Assembly (NCBI GenBank): GCA_964512635.1
Contig: CAZEJB010000021.1
Location: forward strand, 1-64,000
DNA length: 64,000 bases
Reading direction: 5' to 3'
From: JADZFO01 sp964512635
GTDB taxonomy: Bacteria; 4484-113; JAFGCY01
Each line of letters begins with the position of its first letter. Within the stretch, counting starts at the first letter, position 1. Under the pieces are notes generated by a model. The model had not been told where the DNA came from, made no database searches, and saw only the letters and a program-made list of their open reading frames with translations. Positions 24,945 to 33,387 of this stretch are shown here, in pieces. The position numbers were made by a program, and so were the translations under genes.

Positions 24945-26207
24945 ATGCGTCGAGTGATCAAGTTTGGGGGAACCTCAGTCGCCACGCCCGATCTGGTGCG
25001 CCAGGGTGCGCAGCACATAGCGCGGCTGGTGGAGCGGGGGGACCAGATTGCGGTGGTTGTCAGCGCGCCAGGCAATGCCACCAGCACTCTGCTCAGTGCG
25101 ATCTACAGTGCGTCGGACAGCCACGCCGGCTTTGTCGAGGCCTGCGGCTTCGCGGCCCTTGGCGAGGAGCAAAGCGTCCACCTGATGGTAGCGGCGCTGC
25201 GCAGTCTGGGCGTCAACGCGATTCCCTTTCTTCCACGCGATAACTCTACCTGGCCAATCATCGCCGACATTGAGGACCTCAGCCCGCTGGCGACGGGCAA
25301 AGTCAATGAAGAGCGGCCCTTTGAACTGCGTACGCAGCAGACCGCCGGGCGCTTCCGCCGTTTCGTCCTGCCGCACCTGCGGGTTGGCAGTGTGCCGGTG
25401 ATCAGCGGCTTCTTCGCCGTCGATAGCGCCGAGCGCGTCGTAGCCCTTGGCCGCGGCGGCAGCGATATCAGCGCCTTCATCGTCGCGGCGAATATCAGAG
25501 CGGACGAGGTGGCGATCGTCACCGATGTCTCGGGCGTGCTGTCGGCGGACCCGCGGCTGGCGGCCAACCCGCGCCTGCTGGACGAGCTGTCGATCACCGA
25601 TATGCAGATCCTCGCCGGGGCCGGTGCGCGGGTGCTGCACCCCAAGGCGCTGGCTTTCAAGAGCGAGCACATGAAGGTGCGCATACTCGACTATCGCGAG
25701 CTGGACCGCCTGGAGCAGACCGGCACCAGCGTGCTGGGCAAGAGCGAGACCACGCTATTCCGCAACCCGGAAGAACTGTCGATGCTGACCCTCGTGGGTG
25801 AGGTCAGCCAGCCCCTCGACCTGGACGCGGCGCTGATGCAGTGGATGCAGGGCTCGGGGCTGTCGATGCGCTCGGCCAGCTTCACTGAGCGCTTTACCTG
25901 CATCTACGTTCCGAGCAGCATGGCCGAGGAGGCCTACCGCGGCCTGCATGCGCTGATCGCCGAGCGCTTCACCGAGGTGATGAGCCTCTCCATGAAGGGT
26001 GGGGTGGGTGAGCTGCGCCTGCGCTCTGCGAAGTTCCTCGACCAGCCCGGGGTGCTGGCGGAGATGACCGGCGTGCTGGCCAACGCGCGGATCAACATCA
26101 TCGAAATGGTCACCGGCCTGACGGATATCAGCGTCTTCATCAACTACAGCGACCTCGACCGCGCTGAGGCCATGCTGGGCCAGGTGCTGGAGCATTATGC
26201 GGGGTGA
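24945..26207 (+). CDS. lysC: aspartate kinase
   Basis: 420 aa. Phosphorylates aspartate, the first step to lysine/diaminopimelate, threonine and methionine. The catalytic domain begins with VIKFGGTSVA (KFGGTS), with VALGRGGSDISA and TDVSGVLSADPR following. Two C-terminal ACT-like segments (about 265-330 and 345-415, LDQPGVLAEMTGVLANARINI) should bind amino-acid effectors. No lysine riboswitch is visible; the start lies 9 nt behind a TACAAT box. It also feeds diaminopimelate to peptidoglycan, but is not next to dap genes here. Confidence 0.95.
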   Translation: MRRVIKFGGTSVATPDLVRQGAQHIARLVERGDQIAVVVSAPGNATSTLLSAIYSASDSHAGFVEACGFAALGEEQSVHLMVAALRSLGVNAIPFLPRDNSTWPIIADIEDLSPLATGKVNEERPFELRTQQTAGRFRRFVLPHLRVGSVPVISGFFAVDSAERVVALGRGGSDISAFIVAANIRADEVAIVTDVSGVLSADPRLAANPRLLDELSITDMQILAGAGARVLHPKALAFKSEHMKVRILDYRELDRLEQTGTSVLGKSETTLFRNPEELSMLTLVGEVSQPLDLDAALMQWMQGSGLSMRSASFTERFTCIYVPSSMAEEAYRGLHALIAERFTEVMSLSMKGGVGELRLRSAKFLDQPGVLAEMTGVLANARINIIEMVTGLTDISVFINYSDLDRAEAMLGQVLEHYAG

Positions 26208-26216
26208 TCTTTGTAG

Positions 26217-26353
26217 GGTGCAGGCATGCCTGCACCTTCCCATTCCTGTAGGGGCGGGATAGAATTCCCGCCCTGGTGTTCAGGGCGAAGAGGGGGCGAA
26301 TACTATCGCCCCCCTACAAGAGAAGACGGCCTGGGACAAGCCCCAGCCCTACA
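26217..26353. repeat. cluster of palindromic repeats downstream of lysC
   Basis: A perfect 20-bp palindrome GGTGCAGGCATGCCTGCACC (26217-26236) is followed by TGTAGGGGCGGGATAGAATT (26247-26274 unit), an inverted GGGGGCGAATACTATCGCCC unit ending CCTACA (26292-26317), and GGCCTGGGACAAGCCCCAGC ending CCTACA (26328-26353). Outer ends are TGTAGGGG/CCCCTACA inverted pairs. Confidence 0.8.
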
Positions 26354-26361
26354 AGAAACCG

Positions 26362-26661
26362 ATGCTCAGACCAGATCAGACTAAGCAGATCAAGCGTGAG
26401 ACCCTTGGGCTCTGGAAGTTCAACACGGGCTGTGGCTGTATCTCCTTTCTGATCGCTGTCGGGCTGGGATTCACCATCTGGAACATCGACTCATGGTGGT
26501 GGCGCGCGCCGCTGATCCTGCTGCTGCTGTGCGCAGTTCTGGTGATGATCGCCGCCTCGCTGCTGGACATCGTGCCCTGGGCCTGGGCTGTGCTGCGCTT
26601 CTTTCATCTGGCTGGCAGCAACTGGCTGGAGGAACGACGCAAAACCGATGAGGATTTGTAG
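26362..26661 (+). CDS. small membrane protein, unknown function
   Basis: 99 aa. Two predicted membrane helices (residues 26-44 and 49-70) separated by a Trp-rich turn (NIDSWWWRAP), then an amphipathic, basic tail. No family recognised. The ATG lies 6 nt after TACAAG, the end of an upstream palindromic repeat, which might act as a weak -10; no SD is seen. The TAG stop is formed by the TGTAGG start of the next repeat, so the original C-terminus may have been altered by the repeat's insertion. Confidence 0.55.
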   Translation: MLRPDQTKQIKRETLGLWKFNTGCGCISFLIAVGLGFTIWNIDSWWWRAPLILLLLCAVLVMIAASLLDIVPWAWAVLRFFHLAGSNWLEERRKTDEDL

Positions 26662-26776
26662 GGCCGGGGCTTGTCCTCGGCCGGTGGCCCCACTATGCCT
26701 GCCCGCCATAAGCTCGGCACGGGCGGAGACTCCCGCGCCATGCTGGGCCTGGCCGAAGACAAGCTCCGTCCTTACA
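26657..26776. repeat. inverted pair of TGTAGGGCCGGGGCTTGTCC repeats
   Basis: The left unit 26657-26682 and an inverted, slightly diverged right unit 26751-26776 (ends GTCCTTACA) bound about 120 bp of non-coding sequence. The left unit supplies the stop codon of the 26362 gene. Confidence 0.75.
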
Positions 26777-26887
26777 AGATGCAAGAGGTGCCGGCATTCC
26801 CGCGCCCTACATCTCTTGTCGGCAACACCCAACACCCCAAACCCCATCCGTATCCCGCACCCTACACGCTAAACTTGCTGCGACAGC

Positions 26888-28102
26888 ATGCCAGACTCCC
26901 CTGCCAGCCCGGTCCGCGTGATCATCGTCTCTGACGGTAAGCGTGGCCACGAGAATCAGAGCCGTGTGATCGCACGCATGCTGGGCGTGGAAGAGCCGCT
27001 GCTGATGCACCTGCGCCCACAATACAAAGAGGGTGGTTGGGCCGAGCTCTTGCTGCGCCTGCGCCTTAGGACGCGCGGGCCGCAAAGCCTCGGCCGCAAG
27101 GCCGCCGGAGAACTGGTACGGACCATGCTGAAGCCGGAATCGCCGGAGCGCTTCAGGGAGCTGGTCGAAGAGATTGCGGCATCTCGTTCTGTAGGGGTAG
27201 GGCTTGTCCCCACCCTGGACTTGGGTGGCGAAGACGGGCGGGAACAAGCCCCGCTCCTACAAGAAACGGGACACAGTCCCGCGCTCCATCCTGAGCAGCT
27301 TCCGGTTCTCCAGCTTTTCACGATCTCCACCGGGACGCCGCCGGCCACACTCAACCTGGTGCTGGCCCGGCTGCTTGAAGCCCGGTCGATTGTCAGCATG
27401 ACGCCAAGCCTCCTGCCGCTGCCGCTCTTCAGCGCGGCGCTGCTGCCGGAACACGACCTGTCGCCGGGCTTCAGCATGCAGTCCAACACCCTGGTCACGC
27501 CGCTGGCTCTGAGCATGCACGACAGCGCTGCGGCGCAGCTGCAGGCTTCGGCGCTGGCCGCGGAGTACGGCCTCGACCGCGAACAGCGCTTCATCGGCGT
27601 GGCGCTTGGTGGGCCGTCAAAAAACAGTCGCTGGAGCGCAAGCAACGTCCAGCGCTGGCTGGACGGTATCCTGACCCATGCGCATTCCAGCGGCTCCAAG
27701 GTGCTGGTGACAAACTCGCGGCGCACAACGGCGGAGACCAACAAGTGGCTGCAGGAAAAGTGGCAGCAAAAGGCTTTTGCGGCCTTTATCAATGCAAACA
27801 GTGACCCACGAAACCCGCTGCCGGCTTTTTACGAGCTGTGCTGGCAGATCCATGTCAGCGCGGACAGTATCTCGATGCTCAGCGAAGCCGTGCAGGCCGG
27901 CCACCGGCCGGTGGTGCACTGGACTAGCCCCGAGGGGCCGCGCGGCAAACTGCGCCGCTTCATCGACAACCTTGCCTCCGGCGGGGATGTCTTCGCGAAC
28001 GCCCGTGCCCTGCCGACCGAGAGCCTGCGGCGCAAAGAAAGGATCAACGCCAACTACCGCAAGCTGCAGACACAGCTGCTAGAGCTGCTGGGGCTGGATT
28101 GA
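26888..28102 (+). CDS. ELM1-like (Mito_fiss_Elm1) glycosyltransferase-fold protein
   Basis: 404 aa. It matches the bacterial relatives of the mitochondrial-fission ELM1 family, probably GT-B-like nucleotide-sugar or lipid-linked enzymes of unknown substrate. Key stretches: VIIVSDGKRGHENQS (N-terminal), TISTGTPPATLNLVLARLLEA, IGVALGGPSKNSRWS, VTNSRRT, FYELCWQIHVSADSISMLSEAV and the C-terminal helix. Oddity: residues about 101-125 are encoded by a palindromic TGTAGGGG repeat pair (27190-27261) read through in-frame. The start is ATG 26888 with no SD. It overlaps the CPBP gene by 4 bases. Confidence 0.8.
   Translation: MPDSPASPVRVIIVSDGKRGHENQSRVIARMLGVEEPLLMHLRPQYKEGGWAELLLRLRLRTRGPQSLGRKAAGELVRTMLKPESPERFRELVEEIAASRSVGVGLVPTLDLGGEDGREQAPLLQETGHSPALHPEQLPVLQLFTISTGTPPATLNLVLARLLEARSIVSMTPSLLPLPLFSAALLPEHDLSPGFSMQSNTLVTPLALSMHDSAAAQLQASALAAEYGLDREQRFIGVALGGPSKNSRWSASNVQRWLDGILTHAHSSGSKVLVTNSRRTTAETNKWLQEKWQQKAFAAFINANSDPRNPLPAFYELCWQIHVSADSISMLSEAVQAGHRPVVHWTSPEGPRGKLRRFIDNLASGGDVFANARALPTESLRRKERINANYRKLQTQLLELLGLD
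27190..27261. repeat. palindromic TGTAGGG element inserted in-frame in the ELM1-like gene
   Basis: Left arm TGTAGGGGTAGGGCTTGTCC (from 27190) and inverted right arm GGCGGGAACAAGCCCCGCTC followed by CTACA (to 27261). It is 72 bp long, a multiple of three, and reads without stop inside the coding sequence. Confidence 0.8.
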
Positions 28103-28866
28103 GGTCGGCTGGAGTCAGCTTGCTTCTACGAGTGCTCCTTGGCACGATTGTCATCTGGCTGGTGCTGGACCGCAGCGCGTCAGAACTGGGCAGCCTGCGG
28201 GGCGAGGGTGGGGTGCTGGTAGCTCTGATTACTCTCGCCGCGGCATTCCTCTTCGAGTGGCTGTTGTTCAGAACTGAGCCAAAGCGTATCTCATCCTGCC
28301 TCGGCCTCGGCAAAGCCAAGGGCTCGGCGCCACTTGTTGCGCTCTTCCTGTGTTTGCTGTTGTTGGCCTATTTTCCGCTTTTCGCCTGGCTCAGGGGCAG
28401 CGCCGTCAGTATCCGTGCCGACTTGTTCCTGCTGGCGCCCGGGCTGTTCGCCCAGCATGGCATTGCGGAGGAGCTGCTGTTTCGGGGCTTTGCCTTTGGG
28501 CACCTGCGGGTTGGTCGCAGTTTCTGGGCCGCGGCGTGGTTATCACTGCTGCCCTTCACTGCTGCGCATCTGATGCTTTTCTTCAACATGGAGCCAGTGC
28601 TGGCAGTTGCCTCGATCTTCGTAGCGGTAGCAACATCATTGCCGCTGGCCTGGCTGTATGAGCGAGGCGGGCAGACGGTCTGGGCGCCGGCGCTGCTGCA
28701 CTTCGGTATCCACGCCATTAAGCTGGTGGATGTCGAGGCGTCCCAATACATGCCGCTGGCACTGGGCTGGATGGCAGTCAGCGCAACAGTGCCCTACCTG
28801 GCTTTCCTGCTGCTGCGAGACAAGGCCATAAGCAGTGATCCTCCGGGCGTGCCGGTCTGCCTGTGA
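28099..28866 (+). CDS. CPBP-family intramembrane metalloprotease
   Basis: 255 aa, with about seven to eight hydrophobic segments. The family's catalytic motif EELLFRGF lies near residues 123-130, the second motif is FTAAHLMLF and the third is PALLHFGIHAI, giving Glu-Glu and His residues for zinc. CPBP (Abi/CAAX-like) proteases process prenylated or peptide substrates in the membrane; the substrate here is unknown. The TTG start overlaps the stop codon of the ELM1-like gene (TTGA), so it is translationally coupled to it. Confidence 0.85.
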   Translation: MRSAGVSLLLRVLLGTIVIWLVLDRSASELGSLRGEGGVLVALITLAAAFLFEWLLFRTEPKRISSCLGLGKAKGSAPLVALFLCLLLLAYFPLFAWLRGSAVSIRADLFLLAPGLFAQHGIAEELLFRGFAFGHLRVGRSFWAAAWLSLLPFTAAHLMLFFNMEPVLAVASIFVAVATSLPLAWLYERGGQTVWAPALLHFGIHAIKLVDVEASQYMPLALGWMAVSATVPYLAFLLLRDKAISSDPPGVPVCL

Positions 28867-28908
28867 GCTGAAACGCGGGCGGACGCGGTGAGCACCTACA
28901 AGTCGAGC

Positions 28909-28931
28909 GGGCGCACGCCACGCGCCCCTAC
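28909..28931. repeat. GGGCGCAC...GCGCCCCTAC palindromic repeat
   Basis: One unit of the same class as at 5278-5332, with its CCTAC end 4 bp from the MoxR stop codon. Confidence 0.6.
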
Positions 28932-28934
28932 TGT

Positions 28935-29927
28935 TTAGCGCGGCACGGGTGTGCTGCCGACAATGCCGGCGATCACTCCGCTGACATCGCCGCCTTCCAG
29001 CTCGCTCTCGGGGCTGAGCAGGATGCGGTGGCGCAGCACAGGCAGGGCCAGGGTCTGCACCTCGTCAGGCGTGATATAGGCCTTACCGCGGATGGCGGCG
29101 AGGGCCTTCGAGCCGCGCAGCAGGGCGATGCCGGCACGGGGGCTGGCGCCAAGGGCAACAGAGCGGTGCTTGCGGGTGGCGCGCACGAGGTTCAGGATGT
29201 AGTCCAGCACGCCGGCTTCGACGCGTACAGCTTCAATTTCGGCGCGCACCGAGGGCCACTGCTCAGGCTCGACCACTTTGCCGACTCCGCTGCGGGTCAG
29301 GTCATGCGGCGAGAAGCCGTCGTTATAGAGCTGCAGGACGCGCTTCTCCTCAGGCTCGGTCGGATAGTCGATCAGTACCTTGAGCAGGAAGCGGTCAAGC
29401 TGGGCCTCGGGCAGCGGGTAGGTGCCTTCATATTCAACGGGGTTCTGGGTGGCAAAAACAGTGAAGTCCCGAGGCAGGGGTCGCGTGTCGCCGTCGACGC
29501 TGACATGCCGCTCTTCCATGGCTTCGAGCAGGGCAGCCTGGGTCTTCGGCGGCGTGCGGTTGACCTCATCCGCGAGCAGGAAGGATGCGAAGATCGGTCC
29601 CTCCCGGAAGCGGAACTCGCTCTTGCCCAGCTCAAAGATATTGGTGCCGAGGATGTCACTGGGCAGCAGGTCGGGGGTGAACTGAATGCGGTTGAAGCTG
29701 CCGCCGACCGCCGTGGCCAAAGCCTTGACCATCAAGGTCTTGGCGAGGCCGGGCACGCCCTCAAACAAAAGGTGGCCGCCGGCGAAATAGGTGGTGAGCA
29801 TCAGCTCGAGCACCTCTTCCTGGCCGACGATGACCTTGCCTACTTCGGCCAGCAGACGCTGGGCGACCTGGGGCGTGATCTGGGGCGTTGAAGCAGACGA
29901 GGCTTCACCACTGGGCATGTATGACAT
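28935..29927 (-). CDS. MoxR-family AAA+ ATPase
   Basis: About 330 aa. A AAA_3 ATPase that usually works as a chaperone loading metal or cofactors with VWA-domain partners. Walker A is GVPGLAKT at residues 57-64; Walker B is LLADEVNRTPPKTQAALLEAMEE, with sensor ATQNPVEYEGTYPLPEAQLDRF. The start is ATG 29927 (MSYMPSGEAS), 7 nt behind TATACT; the longer open frame to 29975 would run upstream of the promoter. The usual DUF58 and VWA genes are not beside it, so it looks like an orphan. Confidence 0.9.
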   Translation of the reverse strand: MSYMPSGEASSASTPQITPQVAQRLLAEVGKVIVGQEEVLELMLTTYFAGGHLLFEGVPGLAKTLMVKALATAVGGSFNRIQFTPDLLPSDILGTNIFELGKSEFRFREGPIFASFLLADEVNRTPPKTQAALLEAMEERHVSVDGDTRPLPRDFTVFATQNPVEYEGTYPLPEAQLDRFLLKVLIDYPTEPEEKRVLQLYNDGFSPHDLTRSGVGKVVEPEQWPSVRAEIEAVRVEAGVLDYILNLVRATRKHRSVALGASPRAGIALLRGSKALAAIRGKAYITPDEVQTLALPVLRHRILLSPESELEGGDVSGVIAGIVGSTPVPR

Positions 29928-29934
29928 CCCGGCG

Positions 29935-29940
29935 AGTATA
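29935..29940 (-). promoter_or_regulatory. -10 box of the MoxR gene (leaderless)
   Basis: TATACT on the minus strand ends 7 nt before ATG 29927. Confidence 0.55.
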
Positions 29941-30120
29941 GCAAGCGCTAAGTAAGTGATCTGCTTAAGTTCCACAAAGCCAGCCGCCTCATAAAGCTGC
30001 GCCTGAGTTGAGATGAAGTCCGATCGTTCTTTGCGTTAAACCCCTTGTCCTAACTGCTGCTTGCCGGCCGCTTAACCATGCCTGCCTATTCTCGCCGCGC
30101 CCATTATTCTGAGGAGGACC

Positions 30121-31845
30121 ATGGACATGGTTGGAGTTAGGTTTGGTCTGGTGAGCCTGCTGGCCTCACTGGTAACAATCAGCCTGCTGCTGGCGGGCTG
30201 CGGCGGTGGAAATGATCTGGCAGGCACCGGAGAGCTTGGCGAGCGGGCCAGCTCGGCGGCGCCGGTCTATGACCTTGACTTTGACGGCCGCACCGACAAG
30301 CCGGCGCAGGTCATGGCGCTGTCCGGTGCGAACTACACGGTTGAGCCGCTGCTGACCGTCGCGGATGAGATCCCGCTGCTGACCGGCAACTATCCCAACG
30401 GCAAGGCCCACAAGAAGCGAACCTTTGCCCTGGCTGGCACGCCGGACGGCCTCGGCATCCAGCAAAAGGGTGACAACTACTGGGTCTGGTGCAACCACGA
30501 GCTGTCCAACACCGCCGGCAGCCGCTACAGCGACACGATCAGCGGTGTGATCAAGGGGGCGCGGGTCTCGCTGATCAAGCTGGACAAGAACTTCAGCATC
30601 ATCGGCGGCCGCAACCTGATTGAGAACATCTATGACAAGACCGGCCTGATCGGCAGCATCAGCCTGAATGCCGACAACAGCGCGGTGACCCAGAGCGGCA
30701 CGTCGCTTAACCGCCTGTGCTCGGCGAGCCTGAGCGAGCTCTATGGCGGCAAGCCCTTCTTCTTCGCCGGCGAGGAGACCACCAACGGCCGCGGCCTGGT
30801 GATCGAGACCGACGGCAACGCCAGTGTCATCGACGACGCGGTCAAGATCGCCTATGAGAACCTGGTTCCGGTCAGCAAGTGGAAGAACAAGACCGTACTG
30901 CTGCTGATGGACGACACCTCCGACAAGCACCTTGTCCTTTATGTCGGCAACCGCATCGGCGGCGACCTGGGCTTCCACAGCGGCACCTGCTATGTCGCCC
31001 AGATCTGGTCGAACGGCGTGCCGCAGCTGAACACCGGCAGCCTGGCCCTGAACGCCTCCAGCACCGTGAAGTGGATCCAGGTGCCGAAGACCTATGACTT
31101 CGACGGCGCCGGCCCCAACCCGCCGGTGGACCTCTATAACAGCACGGCGAACTACTACCAGTGGGCCGGAGTGGTGAAGGCGACGCAGTTCAAGCGCCCT
31201 GAAGACGGCCATGAAGATCCGGCGAAGCCCGGCGATCTGCACTTCGTCACCACCGGTTCGACCGGAAGCTATGACCCCTATGGCCGCCTCTGGCATCTCA
31301 GCCTTGGCAACCAGCCGACCCAGGACGGCACCCTGCGTCTGACCTCCATCGGCAACACCAACTACTACATGAACCCCGATAATGTGGTCGCCGACAGCCT
31401 CGGCAAGTTCTGGGTCCAGGAAGACCCCAGCGGAACTCAGGCCCTGATGCTGGCCGCCGGCCGCACCGCCAGCATCTATCGCAGCCCCATCGGCACCGAC
31501 AGCTATGTCCGCCTGTTCGAGGTCAACCAGGACCGTGCCCCCTTCAACACATACGGCATCGCCAGCTTCAAGGACAACCCCTGGGAGACCAGCGGCATCG
31601 TCGAGCTGCCCGGTGTTGCCGGCAACGGCCAGGTTGGCGTGCTCTTCGACACCCAGGCCCACGGCTGGGCCGACGCTGACTATGTCGAGGGTGGCCAGCT
31701 GATCCTGGCCTTCCCCAAGGGCTTCATCCTGCCGCCGGCCAAGGGCGGCAGCGCGGTCAAGGGCCAGAAGTACGAGATCAAGCCTGAGAACCTTGACCCC
31801 GCCTCGCTGGAGGAGCCGGTAGTCTCCAGCAAGCCTGCGAAGTAG
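30121..31845 (+). CDS. DUF839 / PhoX-like lipoprotein
   Basis: 574 aa. A lipobox LLLAGC (Cys near residue 27) follows the signal segment, so it should be a surface lipoprotein. The body is the DUF839/PhoX beta-propeller: ETTNGRGLVIETDG, a KFWVQEDPSG stretch and a NPWETSGIVELPG stretch. PhoX proteins are Ca/Fe-dependent alkaline phosphatases; whether this one is catalytic is uncertain. An SD GAGGAGG at 30111-30117 favours ATG 30127 (9 nt) over ATG 30121 (3 nt). A terminator follows at 31882. Confidence 0.85.
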   Translation: MDMVGVRFGLVSLLASLVTISLLLAGCGGGNDLAGTGELGERASSAAPVYDLDFDGRTDKPAQVMALSGANYTVEPLLTVADEIPLLTGNYPNGKAHKKRTFALAGTPDGLGIQQKGDNYWVWCNHELSNTAGSRYSDTISGVIKGARVSLIKLDKNFSIIGGRNLIENIYDKTGLIGSISLNADNSAVTQSGTSLNRLCSASLSELYGGKPFFFAGEETTNGRGLVIETDGNASVIDDAVKIAYENLVPVSKWKNKTVLLLMDDTSDKHLVLYVGNRIGGDLGFHSGTCYVAQIWSNGVPQLNTGSLALNASSTVKWIQVPKTYDFDGAGPNPPVDLYNSTANYYQWAGVVKATQFKRPEDGHEDPAKPGDLHFVTTGSTGSYDPYGRLWHLSLGNQPTQDGTLRLTSIGNTNYYMNPDNVVADSLGKFWVQEDPSGTQALMLAAGRTASIYRSPIGTDSYVRLFEVNQDRAPFNTYGIASFKDNPWETSGIVELPGVAGNGQVGVLFDTQAHGWADADYVEGGQLILAFPKGFILPPAKGGSAVKGQKYEIKPENLDPASLEEPVVSSKPAK

Positions 31846-31881
31846 ACCTGATCCCCTACAGCAGATTGCACTAGCCGCACG

Positions 31882-31916
31882 GGCCGGAGCGAAAAGAAGC
31901 TCCGGCCTGTTGCTTT
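31882..31916 (+). terminator. intrinsic terminator of the DUF839 gene
   Basis: Stem GGCCGGAGC / GCTCCGGCC with loop GAAAAGAA, followed by TGTTGCTTTT. Confidence 0.8.
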
Positions 31917-32603
31917 TAGAGGCAGGAGGCCCGGTCGGCACAGGCACAAGCTGCTCAGCAAGCCTGCCGACCCAGGACGAGTCATGGAACTGACACTTGA
32001 ATGACTGTGCATGCACGGTGTTCACTTATCGCAGTTCGCAACTGCCAGCAGGGCATGAATTTAACTTTGACCTCCAAAATCGGACGTAGAAAATGGTTTG
32101 TGCGAGCGCGGCCGAGATCCCGACTTTTAACTTTTGTCCTCGAAAACCTGCCAGAAAGTGGTGTTTTGCAATTCGCACGGCAGCGGCTTTAACCTTGGCT
32201 GGCCCAAAAGCTGCGAAACGAGGCTGTTTTTCAATTTGATGACTGCAAATGGCACCTGCGAAACACATAGCGGCTGGCGGGAAGGCGAGTGCTGTCGGCT
32301 TCGAGAAGGCACTTGCATGTTGTTGCAAGACTGTAATCAAGGCTGTCTGAATATGGCCCCCGGGGTTTGAGTGATACCACGACAGGCGCCGAAAAATCGC
32401 AGGAACCGCAGGAAAAGGCCGGGTTTAGCACAAGTGAGCCAGGCCTGGTGAGAGGGTCTGCCACGGCAGATTGGCAAAGCTGCGTATGGGCAGGGTGCGC
32501 GCTGGAACCCAATCCAGCGATTGCGCTCAGCATTGCATCAGGCGGCGTTTTCGCCATCTGCCGCTGAGCCGGTGCTTAAAGAACCAGTTCAGTCTTCAGA
32601 GAA
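31917..32603. other. non-coding stretch with a decayed ~63-bp tandem repeat
   Basis: No convincing gene in 690 bp. Three or four diverged units recur at TTTAAC (32060), TTTAAC (32126) and TTTAAC (32188), spacing 66 and 62 bp. The two later units share TTTAACNTTNGNC, AAAACCTGCC/AAAAGCTGCG, and GTGTTTTGCAATTCG/CTGTTTTTCAATTTG. A fourth partial unit with CTGCGAAAC is near 32257. The part after 32370 shows nothing I recognise. Confidence 0.5.
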
Positions 32604-33341
32604 TCACTCGTTGCAACTGGCATGAGTGAGGATTTCTGACAAGGCTTGGCGACACAGACTCTGAAGCTCCTCCCCATGCGTCAGCCAGATGTAATGCCCG
32701 GCGCCGGGGATCTCCACATACTTCCCCTGGGGCAAGAGGCTGGCTGTCTGGCGGATCGGCCAGTTGGGGCGGATGTCGTCGCCTGCGGCAATGAAGTACG
32801 CCGGGATCTGCAGATCAGCCAGCTCGCGCAGCAGGCTGGGGCGCTTGATGTACTCGCGCCAGGTCCGATTGCCGACGCGGTTCACCTCCGGGTCGGCATG
32901 GAAAACTATGCCGCCGTCATCCTCGCCGCGCTCGGCCTTGGCCCGGTGGTAGTCCTCGGCCCAGGAGCGGTCGTTGAGCAAGCTGCCGCCACAGATGCTG
33001 AGCAGCCCAACGGCGCGGCCGGGGTAGGCGAGGGCATAGGCCAGCGCCAGGCCGGGGCCAAAGCTGTGCCCGCCGAGAAGCATCCTCTCAAAGCCCAGCT
33101 CTGCGCGGATGGCCTCGGCGTCAGCGACGGTGGTTTCGATGCCGTAATTGCCGTCCCAGTCGCTCTGGCCGCAGCCGCGCGGCTCGAAGCGCACGACTGT
33201 GCAGATGTCGCTGAGCATGGCGGCAACCGGCCCGAGGTAGTCAGAGCAGCCCGGTCCGCCGTTGAGGAGCAGCAGGGGGCAGCCTTGGCCTTCGGTGATC
33301 ACCCGAAGCCTTGCGCCGTTGATGGTCAAAAGCTTGTCCAC
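32604..33341 (-). CDS. alpha/beta hydrolase, proline iminopeptidase-like (S33)
   Basis: About 245 aa. Oxyanion-hole motif LLLNGGPGCSDY (HGGPG in most S33 members, here NGGPG), nucleophile S93 in GGHSFGPG, acid in AAGDDIRPN and His in IPGAGHYIWLTHG. It may be an iminopeptidase or an amino-acid amide hydrolase; Asn for His in the first motif leaves specificity open. The start is GTG 33341, as a GATAAT box ends 6 nt upstream. It is divergent with the GxxExxY gene: 46 bp separate the two predicted start codons. Confidence 0.87.
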   Translation of the reverse strand: MDKLLTINGARLRVITEGQGCPLLLLNGGPGCSDYLGPVAAMLSDICTVVRFEPRGCGQSDWDGNYGIETTVADAEAIRAELGFERMLLGGHSFGPGLALAYALAYPGRAVGLLSICGGSLLNDRSWAEDYHRAKAERGEDDGGIVFHADPEVNRVGNRTWREYIKRPSLLRELADLQIPAYFIAAGDDIRPNWPIRQTASLLPQGKYVEIPGAGHYIWLTHGEELQSLCRQALSEILTHASCNE

Positions 33342-33347
33342 CCGGCG

Positions 33348-33353
33348 ATTATC
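33348..33353 (-). promoter_or_regulatory. -10 box of the alpha/beta hydrolase gene (leaderless)
   Basis: GATAAT on the minus strand, six bases CGCCGG, then GTG 33341. Confidence 0.6.
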
Positions 33354-33381
33354 TTGCACTGACTGCGCATTCTGGTATGCT
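33354..33381 (+). promoter_or_regulatory. promoter of the GxxExxY gene (leaderless)
   Basis: TTGCAC (33354-33359), 16-bp spacer, TATGCT (33376-33381), six bases, ATG 33388. Confidence 0.55.
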
Positions 33382-33387
33382 ATACAG

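Noticed and set aside
30166..32025. 619-aa open frame antisense to the DUF839 gene
   Set aside because: Same effect; the plus-strand protein has a lipobox and family motifs, and the antisense frame has none.
32134..32370. 78-aa Cys-containing frame in the 32-kb gap
   Set aside because: It lies over the decayed tandem repeat, has no SD or -10 box at the right distance and uses codons unlike real genes here.
31917..32603. CRISPR array
   Set aside because: The repeats are too diverged, the period is 62-66 bp with no constant repeat/unique spacer split, and no cas genes are nearby.
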